From the NCBI GenBank assembly GCA_003175985.1, contig PSRJ01000372.1, positions 1 through 64,000 on the forward strand: a stretch of DNA of 64,000 bases, read 5' to 3'. Of this stretch, positions 18,661 to 27,582 are shown piece by piece; the first letter of the stretch is position 1; each line of letters starts with the position of its first letter. This DNA comes from Terriglobia bacterium (GTDB lineage Bacteria; Acidobacteriota; Terriglobia; Bryobacterales; Bryobacteraceae). The notes beneath the pieces were generated by a model. It was not told the DNA's origin. It saw only the letters and a program-made list of their open reading frames with translations, and ran no database searches. A program made the position numbers and the translations under genes.

Positions 18661-20034
18661 TCAGCGTGTAGCAGTGAGCCGATTCTTGTGCGTTGCCGCC
18701 CACGCGTTGTAGTCCTCGTCGCTGATATAGGTGACGTTCATCCAGGCATGACCCATTTCGTCCACCGTGCGGTCGCCAAACCCTACCCACTGGTCCGGAT
18801 CCGGGTTGTTCGCATTGGCCTTGGTGTTGTCATACCAGGCGGTCACCTTGATGATGGTGCCCTTCGGAAATACCGGAGCCGCATCATCGGCGTAGATGTA
18901 ATTCGTCATCCAGTTGAAATTGAACTTGCCGACGTAGCTCACCACCTGCGAACTGCCATCCGGGAGGATCGCTTCCACGGACATGGCCTTGCCGCGCAGA
19001 TGCATATGCGGCTGGAAGTTCTCCAGAATGGCGGGCTGCCGGAGAACGGTAAAGTTCTGCGATTCCGAAATTGAGTTCGGCGCGATATCGACCAGCCGGG
19101 CGCGGTCGCGACCCTTAATAGCCTGGAACGCAGTCAGGTACGTCCGGTATTTCGGTTCCTGCCCCTTGGGATACAGCCACAAACCAATTTCCACGTTGTC
19201 CCGAATTTCCTCCCCGACGGCGTGAATATGGACGTCCCACGAGACCTGCGCCCCGGGCAGAATCAGCTTACCGGTGTCCGGACGGTAGAGGTCATAACCC
19301 TTGCCGATGGCCCATTCCATCAGCATGGCGCGTCCGCGGTTATCCGCATCCGTTCCCGGCAGGATACTCTGCGGATCGTCCTGCGCCAGGTAGGCAACGG
19401 CATGATGCGTAATCTTACGGCCCGCCAGCGTTCCCGGACGGATCTCCACGGCGCGCACCCAGCGCGGTTCGGTCAGTGGAATATTGCTGACAGGTCTCCA
19501 CCACACGTCCTGGTGATGAGCAGCCATCGTGTATGGCTCCGATTTCACGACGATATCGGGCGGACCCAGTTCTCTGGTGGCCTTCCAATCGTTGTCGGCC
19601 GGCCACTGTTTGGGTGACGGCATGTCTTTTCTGTCGCCGAGAGGAGCGCCGGCATCCACCCACTGCACCACGGTTTTGATCTGCTCGTCGGTGAGCGACA
19701 TATCGTTCTTAAACTTCTGCACGCCGACGGTCGGATCAATATGCCATGGCGGCATCTGCCGCGCGATCACACGCTGGCGGATGGCCTTTGCCCACGGACG
19801 CGTCTCCTCATAAGTGACCAGAGACATCGGCGCCATCGACCCGGTGCGATGGCACTCCTGACACTTCTCCTGGAGAATGGGAGCGATATCTTTCGCGAAC
19901 GTTACCGGTTTGCCCGCGGCTGTGCCGCTGGTCAAGTCCGCAGCCGGCAAAAATCCTGCTGTCAAAAGAAGAACACTGAACGCCAGCGCGCTCCTGCGGA
20001 GCTCGCGGCAGACGGACAACTGGGCCTGGATCAT
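18661..20034 (-). CDS. secreted heme/copper protein: cytochrome c-like domain plus copper type II monooxygenase-like C-terminus
   Basis: APILQEKCQECHRTGSMAPMSLVTYEETRPWAKAIRQRV (CxxCH); FQPHMHLRGKAMSVEAILPDG. Confidence 0.75.
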   Translation of the reverse strand: MIQAQLSVCRELRRSALAFSVLLLTAGFLPAADLTSGTAAGKPVTFAKDIAPILQEKCQECHRTGSMAPMSLVTYEETRPWAKAIRQRVIARQMPPWHIDPTVGVQKFKNDMSLTDEQIKTVVQWVDAGAPLGDRKDMPSPKQWPADNDWKATRELGPPDIVVKSEPYTMAAHHQDVWWRPVSNIPLTEPRWVRAVEIRPGTLAGRKITHHAVAYLAQDDPQSILPGTDADNRGRAMLMEWAIGKGYDLYRPDTGKLILPGAQVSWDVHIHAVGEEIRDNVEIGLWLYPKGQEPKYRTYLTAFQAIKGRDRARLVDIAPNSISESQNFTVLRQPAILENFQPHMHLRGKAMSVEAILPDGSSQVVSYVGKFNFNWMTNYIYADDAAPVFPKGTIIKVTAWYDNTKANANNPDPDQWVGFGDRTVDEMGHAWMNVTYISDEDYNAWAATHKNRLTATR

Positions 20035-20072
20035 GATCCGCTCCTTTCAGCCGTTTCCCTCTTCGTACTCGG

Positions 20073-20106
20073 TTGACAGTCTATCTCTATAGAAAAACTG
20101 TGTCAA
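20073..20106. promoter_or_regulatory. divergent promoter region with TTGACA...TGTCAA dyad
   Basis: Minus strand TTGACA-N17-TAGACT upstream of the 20034 gene; plus strand TTGACA upstream of the hemopexin gene. Confidence 0.4.
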
Positions 20107-20162
20107 AGGGGCTGCGTTGACGGACGAACTCGCGGGTACAATAGTCGCACGAGGAGGCATCC

Positions 20163-21461
20163 GTGGCGCGAATTACTGGAGTCATTGCAGGAGTTCTTGC
20201 GGGACTCAATCTGAAGGCCTATTTCTTTCGTAATGACCAATACGTCCGGTATGACATGCCGCAAGACCGCGCCGACCCTGGCTACCCTCTCCCGATCAAT
20301 GGTAATTGGCGCATGCCGTGGACTCAGGGCTTCGATGCCGCCACGAATTGGAACGACGGCAAGGCGTACTTCTTCCGCGGGACGGAATACCTCCGCTACG
20401 ACCTGCTGCAGGACAAAGCGGACGATGGGTTTCCGAAACCGATCACAGCCGGCTGGCACGGCGTCTGGGCGGAGGGTGTGGATGCCGCGGTGAAATGGAA
20501 TGACCATGTCGCGTACTTCTTCCGCGGGAATCACTACATCCGGTACGATATCGACAACAAGTCCGCCGCCGCGGGGTATCCCAAGCCAATCGCCGGAAAC
20601 TGGCGGATGCCCTGGACCGACGGCATCGATGCGGTCGTGAATTGGGGCAACGGTAAGGCCTACTTCTTCAAAGGCGACCAATATTTGCGTTACGACATCT
20701 CAGCCGACCGGGTGGATGACGGCTACCCGTTGTCTACCGCGGAGCACTGGCCCGGCGTCTTGCCCTTAACCCGCAGGACGAGTTTCGATGTGGCGAAACA
20801 CGGTTTTCAATTCCCCAACAGCTTTCAAATCGATCCCCGAAAGTTCGGCGTGCAAGCCAATAGCTGGATCCTGGGGCTCTGCGGCGGGATGTGCGACGGG
20901 GCCGCGGATCGATGGGCTCATAACAAGCCCATTCCAAGCCTGACCCACCCGCCGGCACAGACGTGCCCGGAACTGGAGCTGTTTTGGGAACTCTTCGGGC
21001 GTGAGATGTATACGCTTTACCCTGCCGTGTGGGCGCAAGTCTTGTTTTGGCAGGAGTCCCCGGACGCGGACCGCGACATTCCCAACCCAGTGAACCCGAA
21101 TTTTCCCACGCACATCACGGGCCTCGGTACGTGGACAGCGCAGCAATGGCCCGAAATAAAACGCCTGATCGATTTAGGCGTTCCGGCGATTCTGTGCATC
21201 ATACGGGAGTCCGGCAACGGAAATCCCAGCAATAACCACCAGGTTTTGGCAATCGGTTATGAAATGGTTAACCCGTTTCGTGTCCGGATTCCGATTTATG
21301 ATCCCAATCATCCGCGCGAGGAACAGGTGCTGGCATTCGATCTGTCGGATCCCAAAAACGGAATTCACGCCACGGAGTCCGACGGAAAACCGGTTCGTGG
21401 CTTTTTCCTGAACGGATCGGACGGCAGGCCCTTCATTCCCGCCAAGCCGACACCCGCCTGA
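20163..21461 (+). CDS. four-blade hemopexin-repeat protein with C-terminal papain/C39-like putative peptidase domain
   Basis: Four repeats: KAYFFRNDQYVRYD, KAYFFRGTEYLRYD, VAYFFRGNHYIRYD, KAYFFKGDQYLRYD. C-terminal GLCGGMCDGAADRW ... NNHQVLAIGYE ... IYDPNHP. Confidence 0.75.
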   Translation: MARITGVIAGVLAGLNLKAYFFRNDQYVRYDMPQDRADPGYPLPINGNWRMPWTQGFDAATNWNDGKAYFFRGTEYLRYDLLQDKADDGFPKPITAGWHGVWAEGVDAAVKWNDHVAYFFRGNHYIRYDIDNKSAAAGYPKPIAGNWRMPWTDGIDAVVNWGNGKAYFFKGDQYLRYDISADRVDDGYPLSTAEHWPGVLPLTRRTSFDVAKHGFQFPNSFQIDPRKFGVQANSWILGLCGGMCDGAADRWAHNKPIPSLTHPPAQTCPELELFWELFGREMYTLYPAVWAQVLFWQESPDADRDIPNPVNPNFPTHITGLGTWTAQQWPEIKRLIDLGVPAILCIIRESGNGNPSNNHQVLAIGYEMVNPFRVRIPIYDPNHPREEQVLAFDLSDPKNGIHATESDGKPVRGFFLNGSDGRPFIPAKPTPA

Positions 21462-21518
21462 CCCTAGCCGCTCCGTAACCTTTCGCCATCTCGGCAGTTT
21501 TATAGACTCAGAGAGTTC

Positions 21519-22067
21519 ATGCCCGTCAACAGGCCGGCAGAAGAGACCGACGACCGCCCGCTCGTGGAAGCCGCGCAGCGCGACCCGGCCCGTTTTGCCG
21601 CGCTCTATGAAATTCACTTTGAACGGGTTTATGCATTCATCGCGCGCCGCGTGGGGGATCGCAATGCGGCTGAGGATTTGACCTCCGACGTGTTTCACAG
21701 GGCGCTGGCGAAGCTGGGAAATTATGAGTCCCGCGGAGCCCCGTTCGCCGCCTGGCTTCTGCGCATCGCTGCCAACCTGGTGGCCGATCACACGAAACGT
21801 TCGCTGCGCGAAGTAACGGGCGGACAGAATGAGCCCGAACCCAGCCTGCAACCCGACCTCGAAGCCATAGAGCATCAGGCGCAGCTCATTCGCCTGGTCG
21901 ACCAATTGCCCCCCGACCAGCGACGTGTGATCTTCGAGCGCTTCGTCGAACAAAGGAGCGTTCGCGAGATCGCCGGTATGCTGGGCAAAACGCAAGGCGC
22001 GGTAAAACAACTCCAGTTCCGCGCGTTACAAACTTTGCGGACACAAATGGAGGGTGCTCATGCCTAA
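21519..22067 (+). CDS. ECF RNA polymerase sigma factor
   Basis: FAALYEIHFERVYAFIARRVGDRNAAEDLTSDVFHRAL; QLPPDQRRVIFERFVEQRSVREIAGMLGKTQGAVKQLQFRALQTLR. Confidence 0.9.
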   Translation: MPVNRPAEETDDRPLVEAAQRDPARFAALYEIHFERVYAFIARRVGDRNAAEDLTSDVFHRALAKLGNYESRGAPFAAWLLRIAANLVADHTKRSLREVTGGQNEPEPSLQPDLEAIEHQAQLIRLVDQLPPDQRRVIFERFVEQRSVREIAGMLGKTQGAVKQLQFRALQTLRTQMEGAHA

Positions 22068-23493
22068 GCGCTCTCTGCCGGATTCGCTCGACCACATGGT
22101 CGACGCCCTGTTTGGGGGGACCAATGCGCAGGCTCCAGAACCCGCGGTCGCTCCCCTGGTGAAGATCGCGCGTGACCTGCGCGAGTTGCCGCGCGAGAAT
22201 TTCAAAGCTCGTCTCAAGTCTCGACTAGAAAGGACAACAACTATGGCTAGCCCAACGGAAAGCGTTTCCGCCCTAAGACAAACGGCTGCAGCCGTTCTGC
22301 GGATTAAGGATGTAGGAACCGCCATCGAGTTCTATAAGAAAGCCTTCGGCGCCCGCGAGCTCTCGCGTTTCGAAGCCGGAGGTCAAATTCCTCACGCGGA
22401 GATCGCAATCGGTAATTCCGTGATTATGCTGGGCGAGGAGGCGATCGAATGGGGATTTCCGGGCCCGCTCACGCTGGGCGGCTCACCCGTGATGATTCAT
22501 TTGTATGTCGACGACGCTGATGCCTTCGCACAACAGGCGGCCGCAGCCGGAGCTCGCATTGTACGGCCTGTGGCAGACCAGTTCTATGGGGATCGGTCCG
22601 GACACCTGGCCGATCCGTTTGGCTACACCTGGAATATCGCGGCGCACAAAGAGGACCTTTCGATTGAAGAGATGCAGCGCCGGCTTGCGGAACTGAATCG
22701 CCGCCAACAGGAAGGCCGGACGGCGGCCCGCCATATTCCGGAAGGCTTCCGGATTGTCACACCCTACCTGCGTGCACAGAACGTGAATACATTGATCGAT
22801 TTTGCCAGGCACACGTTCGGCGCCGAAGAAGTCGGCCGCATGACCGGGCAAGGCATTCACGCAAACGTTCGAATCGGCGACACCATGCTGTTCATGGGTG
22901 GCGGCGCACCGGAACTCTCCGTAACCGTAGAGAATCGCCCGATGGCTTTCCACGTTTACGTCGAAGACACGGACGCCGCCTACCGGCGCGGGCTCGAAGC
23001 CGGAGGCGTCTCCATAGGCGAACCGATGGAGCAGCCTTACGGGGAGCGAAGCGCGGGCATCAAAGACCAAGCCGGAAATTCCTGGTACATCGCGACTCAC
23101 CACGGCAAGAGCTTTGTGCCGGAAGGTGCGCCCAGCGTAATGCCGTATTTGCACCCCCTGCGCGCCGAACCGCTCATTCAGTTCATCAAGCGAGCCTTCG
23201 GCGGAGAGGAGATCGCGAAATACGCATCACCCGATGGCGTCATTCATCACGCCCAGGTGCGCATCGGCGATTCGGTGATCGAGATGGGGGAAGCCCAGGG
23301 TCCCTATCAACCGATGGAATTCATGCTGTACCTCTACGTCCCTGACGCGGACGCGACGTATAATCGCGCCCTCACCGCCGGCGCCACTTCCATCAGCGCC
23401 CCTGCCGACCAGCCCTACGGTGACCGCAACGCTACCGTAAAGGATGCCTTCGGCAACCAGTGGGTGGTGGCCACGCACATTCGGGACCTATAG
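22060..23493 (+). CDS. protein with three tandem VOC/glyoxalase (PhnB-like) domains
   Basis: Three repeats of ...FYKKAFGARE/ FARHTFGAEE/ FIKRAFGGEE ... DPFGYTWNIAAH/ DQAGNSWYIATH/ DAFGNQWVVATH; ATG overlaps the sigma stop. Confidence 0.85.
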   Translation: MPKRSLPDSLDHMVDALFGGTNAQAPEPAVAPLVKIARDLRELPRENFKARLKSRLERTTTMASPTESVSALRQTAAAVLRIKDVGTAIEFYKKAFGARELSRFEAGGQIPHAEIAIGNSVIMLGEEAIEWGFPGPLTLGGSPVMIHLYVDDADAFAQQAAAAGARIVRPVADQFYGDRSGHLADPFGYTWNIAAHKEDLSIEEMQRRLAELNRRQQEGRTAARHIPEGFRIVTPYLRAQNVNTLIDFARHTFGAEEVGRMTGQGIHANVRIGDTMLFMGGGAPELSVTVENRPMAFHVYVEDTDAAYRRGLEAGGVSIGEPMEQPYGERSAGIKDQAGNSWYIATHHGKSFVPEGAPSVMPYLHPLRAEPLIQFIKRAFGGEEIAKYASPDGVIHHAQVRIGDSVIEMGEAQGPYQPMEFMLYLYVPDADATYNRALTAGATSISAPADQPYGDRNATVKDAFGNQWVVATHIRDL

Positions 23494-23547
23494 AGCAGCT
23501 TGCCGGAGACCTCCGGATGCGCTATCCTAGGAACTCGAACCTATTGT

Positions 23548-23814
23548 ATGGCCAACACTTATTCCGCGCTTAAGCGGGTGCGTCAGGTGGAACGGCGCAC
23601 GGAATTCAATCGTAAGAACAAGACCCGGCTGCGCCACCAGATCCGTGCCATGCGGCGCGCGCTTCAGCAGAAGGACGCCAAAGTTGCGGGCGAAACGCTT
23701 GCGAAGACCTTTTCTGTCGTGGACCGCGCCGCCAAGCAGGGAATCATCAAGAAGAACACCGCGGCGCGCTACAAATCGAGGCTGCACCTGCGAGTCAAAG
23801 CCCTTACGGCTTAG
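23548..23814 (+). CDS. rpsT: 30S ribosomal protein S20
   Basis: [35 protein letters not shown]...[22 protein letters not shown]. Confidence 0.93.
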   Translation: MANTYSALKRVRQVERRTEFNRKNKTRLRHQIRAMRRALQQKDAKVAGETLAKTFSVVDRAAKQGIIKKNTAARYKSRLHLRVKALTA

Positions 23815-24946
23815 GATTGGCAACCTTCGCCGGCGGCAGTTCGCGATGGAACATGTAGCTGATTTCGATCGGCATGTCGTCCATCGACTTCACCCGTAAC
23901 ACGGTCTGGTAATAGCGCGGCATGGTCCCCGCGGTGGTGCGCATCTTCGAAACCAGGGTCCGCGCCAGAATCGGATCGGTAAACGCCTGCACGGCAGCCA
24001 TCACGCTGGACACCTGATTCCCCGACAAATAGAGTATCTCGCCCTTGCCGTACAAACCCGGCGTGTGCGTAATGAGCGCGTGGCTCTCCTCGAGCTCTTG
24101 TGAACCTTGATGCACCTGATCGGAGAGGAAACTCGGCTCTCCCGGCCGGGGATTCAGATTGCGAATGCCGCCCGGTTCGAGCACGATCTGCTGGTCTATG
24201 GGGACGGCTTGAATCTGCCGATTGCCGGTTGCCGGGCCAAGAAACACGACGTTGTCCATGGCGATTTCCGGCATCGAGAGCTGGGTGCTCGGCGTGACGA
24301 GCAGGTCCGGCTTGCGCGCGCCGAGAAACTGTCCCAGCCGGAAGGCACCGCTGGCCGTTCCAAAAGAAGGCGTAGCGATGCAGACCACCAGTGGCCGGCC
24401 GGCAGAGAGAATCGGAGCCCACAACTGCTGGAGATCGGGACTCCAGCCGGAAAGCGGATCCGCGCTTGCGCCCGTGCGGGAAGAACCGGCGATGAAGTAG
24501 AGTCCACCGGCAATACCGGCTACCAGCAAGGCGGCCGCCGCAGTCCGCAGGCGGAACCTCGGCTTGCCCGGCGTTACGGCGGGAGCAGGCTTCTCGGGTA
24601 GCTCCGCGGGAACAGGGCGCGGCTCAAACACTACCTTGAACCCGCCCTTCGGCAACTCGACCAGGATCGGGTCGTCGCTGCCATCGGTCCGGTAGTATTC
24701 CGCCAGCTTCTGGCGCAGCCGTGCCACGTGCATGCGAACCATGGACTCCTGGCGCGGATCGTATGACGGCGGCTTGCCGAAAGCATCAACCCCAATGGTG
24801 TATTCCTTGAGGTCGTCCGTTGCACCTGAGAGGGATCGTTCAGCGAGGTAGGTCAGAAGGCGGCGCTGCACCTCGGAAAGCCGGAGGTTCTTGTTTTGCA
24901 GGATGCGCTCGAGTTGAGCCTGGGTGGCTTCGGGTGCGAGTACCAC
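23804..24946 (-). CDS. winged-helix (CadC-like) DNA-binding protein with single TM and extracytoplasmic domain
   Basis: [40 protein letters not shown]...[12 protein letters not shown] then a hydrophobic helix. Confidence 0.75.
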   Translation of the reverse strand: MVLAPEATQAQLERILQNKNLRLSEVQRRLLTYLAERSLSGATDDLKEYTIGVDAFGKPPSYDPRQESMVRMHVARLRQKLAEYYRTDGSDDPILVELPKGGFKVVFEPRPVPAELPEKPAPAVTPGKPRFRLRTAAAALLVAGIAGGLYFIAGSSRTGASADPLSGWSPDLQQLWAPILSAGRPLVVCIATPSFGTASGAFRLGQFLGARKPDLLVTPSTQLSMPEIAMDNVVFLGPATGNRQIQAVPIDQQIVLEPGGIRNLNPRPGEPSFLSDQVHQGSQELEESHALITHTPGLYGKGEILYLSGNQVSSVMAAVQAFTDPILARTLVSKMRTTAGTMPRYYQTVLRVKSMDDMPIEISYMFHRELPPAKVANPKP

Positions 24947-24972
24947 TTGGGGAAATCATATCATACGGTCGA

Positions 24973-26001
24973 TCACGCGGTTCCTGATGCGACGTCAGAC
25001 ACTTTCACTAAAGCCTTCCCAATGTTGTGGCCGCCCATCATCCGGATGAACGCGCCAGGCGCGTTCTCCAGGCCCGTGGTGATGTCTTCCCGATATTTGA
25101 TGCGCCGCTCGCGAAGCCAGGCGGTCAGTTGCCGCAAGGCTTCCTCGTAGCGATCGGCGTATTGGAACACCAGAAAGCCTTCCACTTTGGCCTGCTTACT
25201 CACCAGTTGATGAAGCCACCGCGGACCCATCTCCGGTTTGTCGTTGTTGTATTGCGAGATCTGGCCGCAGACTGCGATCCGGGCCCGGTTGTTGATCAGG
25301 CGCATCACGGTGTCGGTAATGGGGCCGCCTACATTATCGAAATAGACGTCGATGCCTGTGGGGCAAAGCTGCTTGAGCTGCGCCTCATAATCCGTGCGCG
25401 TCTTGTAGTTGAACGCTCCATCGAAATTGAGTTCACCGGTGATAAAGCGCACCTTCTCATCGGAACCGGCAATCCCGATGGCGCGGCACCGCTTGATTTT
25501 GGCTATCTGCCCAACCAGGGAACCAACCGCTCCGCCCGCTCCCGAAACAACTACCGTTTCGCCAGGCTGTGGCCGGCAGATATCCAGCAGGCCGAAGTAC
25601 GCGGTCAGCCCCGGCATCCCCAATACGTAGAGAGCGGTAGAGATGGGCGCAACAGCCGGGTCGATTCGGCGCAGGGCTTTGGCTGGAGCCACCGCGTATT
25701 CCTGCCAGCCGAGGGCAGCTTCCACGACGTCCCCAACGCCCACCCGTGGATCGTGCGACTCTACCACCGTACCCACCACGCCCCCAATCATCACCTCACC
25801 CAAGTCCAGGCTGCGCGCATAACCGCCGTTTTGCCGCATTCGTCCCCGCATATATGGATCCACGGATAGGAACACGGTGCGCACCAGGACTTCCCCTGGT
25901 CCGGGGTCCGGAATCGGCGATTCCACGAGACGGAAATCCGACTCCTTGGGAGCGCCCACGGGCCGTTCAGCCAAGACGATCTGACGGTTGACCCCTTCCA
26001 T
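24973..26001 (-). CDS. NADP-dependent oxidoreductase, medium-chain (CurA-like)
   Basis: FLSVDPYMRGRMR; VVSGAGGAVGSLVGQIAKIKRCRAIGIAGSDEK; VYFDNVGGPITD. Confidence 0.88.
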   Translation of the reverse strand: MEGVNRQIVLAERPVGAPKESDFRLVESPIPDPGPGEVLVRTVFLSVDPYMRGRMRQNGGYARSLDLGEVMIGGVVGTVVESHDPRVGVGDVVEAALGWQEYAVAPAKALRRIDPAVAPISTALYVLGMPGLTAYFGLLDICRPQPGETVVVSGAGGAVGSLVGQIAKIKRCRAIGIAGSDEKVRFITGELNFDGAFNYKTRTDYEAQLKQLCPTGIDVYFDNVGGPITDTVMRLINNRARIAVCGQISQYNNDKPEMGPRWLHQLVSKQAKVEGFLVFQYADRYEEALRQLTAWLRERRIKYREDITTGLENAPGAFIRMMGGHNIGKALVKVSDVASGTA

Positions 26002-26181
26002 GGTTATCAGACTAGCAACTCCGTATGTTTGTGCAATGCCCGCTCGTGCTCCCTCATACCCACGAATACGCGCAAAAGCACCCGCGCTACTCGAAATCGT
26101 GAGGATCGACCCATTTCCCTGAGACTTGCGTTTCAGATCCGGTTGACCTATATTGATTACGGCAAAGTAGGAGGCCATCTT

Positions 26182-26373
26182 ATGGAAACGGTACCGATGG
26201 TGTCGTTCCAGTTAGCTGGCGAAGAGCTGAACGTTCTGAATGGACTGCTGGAATCGGAGCGCTCCCGCCTTTTGGTGGAGATCCGCCATACCGATCACCG
26301 CAGTTATCGGGACAAACTGCGTCACCGGCTGGAAATCGTAGAGTCTCTGCTCCGCATCAGCGCGCCGCGTTGA
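26182..26373 (+). CDS. small helical hypothetical protein (63 aa)
   Basis: METVPMVSFQLAGEELNVLNGLLESERSRLLVEIRHTDHRSYRDKLRHRLEIVESLLRISAPR; AGGAGG upstream. Confidence 0.65.
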   Translation: METVPMVSFQLAGEELNVLNGLLESERSRLLVEIRHTDHRSYRDKLRHRLEIVESLLRISAPR

Positions 26374-26386
26374 GGAGCAAAGCGCG

Positions 26387-27184
26387 TCACACGCTGAATA
26401 CCGGACACGGCGATTGGCGAATCATGGCGTACGCGTTCGTGCGGAGGCGGCCGAAGGATCCGGAAGCCGACCCTCGTCCGATCACCAGAATGTTCGCGCC
26501 GGTCCGGCCGGCTGCTTCCGAAATGACTTGCGCCGGGTCTCCGGCTTCAACCAGAAGGTCGGCGCCAAGCACCGTTTCACACACGAGCTGTTCCAGTTCC
26601 TTGCGCGCGGCGGGTTCGAGCGAACCAGCGGAAACGGCGTGAGCAACCGTCACTCGGGCCGCAAACCGCCGTTGTAATCCGCAGGCAAATGCCAGGACCG
26701 TTCTGCTCTGCGGCCCCAGATCCACCGCACAAAGGATGCTCTCCGGAGGCAGCCCGGGTGCTGGTGCTTCATCCAGGTGAACTCCCGTGCACACCGCACA
26801 ATCGGCGTCGTGGAGAACCTTGGCCGTATTGGAACCGAGAATGAAACGGCGGTATGGGCCGAACCCGCGGGTCGGCATTACGATCAGATCGATCCTCTCA
26901 TCCTGGGAGTACTGGACAATCTTGCGTGACACATCGCCCTTAACCGCCAGGCGCCGCACAGGAAATCGCGACACTTCACTGGACCCAAACTCATGCAGCC
27001 TGCGCTCCAGGTGACTCACGAGCTTCCGATAGCTCTCCTCGTCCAGATCGCCGGGCGAGGCCAGCACGTGCAGGATTGTCAGTTCGGATTCGAAACACTC
27101 CGCAAGCGATCGGGCGTAACGCGCCGCCCGCTCGCAACGCTCCGAAAATTCAACCGGCGCGAGGATCCTCGAAAGAAAACCCAT
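26387..27184 (-). CDS. tandem universal stress protein (UspA family)
   Basis: ILAPVEFSERCERAARYARSLAECFESELTILHVL; second half ILVIGRGSASGSFGRLRTNAYAMIRQSPCPVFSV. Confidence 0.87.
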   Translation of the reverse strand: MGFLSRILAPVEFSERCERAARYARSLAECFESELTILHVLASPGDLDEESYRKLVSHLERRLHEFGSSEVSRFPVRRLAVKGDVSRKIVQYSQDERIDLIVMPTRGFGPYRRFILGSNTAKVLHDADCAVCTGVHLDEAPAPGLPPESILCAVDLGPQSRTVLAFACGLQRRFAARVTVAHAVSAGSLEPAARKELEQLVCETVLGADLLVEAGDPAQVISEAAGRTGANILVIGRGSASGSFGRLRTNAYAMIRQSPCPVFSV

Positions 27185-27201
27185 GCACTAAGTATGCTTC
27201 C

Positions 27202-27375
27202 TTACGTGCGGACCCATATCGACGGGCGGATTCCCCGGTCTCGTCCCGAACACCTGTTGGACGTACCAACGGCTGAGTTGTACATGCGATTCCGCGGCTT
27301 GGAAGACACCAGCGCGGCGCCCGCCAGGCCGAGGAACAGTTCGCGGCGGGTCAGGGAGAGGGGTCCGGACTGCAT
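27202..27375 (-). CDS. 57-aa ORF with twin-arginine-like signal (possible gene remnant)
   Basis: Hand-read reverse frame: MQSGPLSLTRRELFLGLAGAALVSSKPRNRMYNSAVGTSNRCSGRDRGIRPSIWVRT. Below the ORF-track length cutoff. Confidence 0.45.
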   Translation of the reverse strand: MQSGPLSLTRRELFLGLAGAALVSSKPRNRMYNSAVGTSNRCSGRDRGIRPSIWVRT

Positions 27376-27582
27376 AAACGCTCAACCCTCAATATAGGAC
27401 CTCAAAGACTTAAATACAAGGGCCGAAACCCCCCGCAACCCCCGCGCACCCTCTCGCGGGGCAACGGGACATTATGGCCCGCTGGCGCGGGCCAAGTTGG
27501 CCCGAGGCGCAATTCCAGCCCTCGGAGGTCCCTTCGTTTGCAATAAGCTGCCTCCTGGAAGACGGCTTGCATTCTGGTGGGC

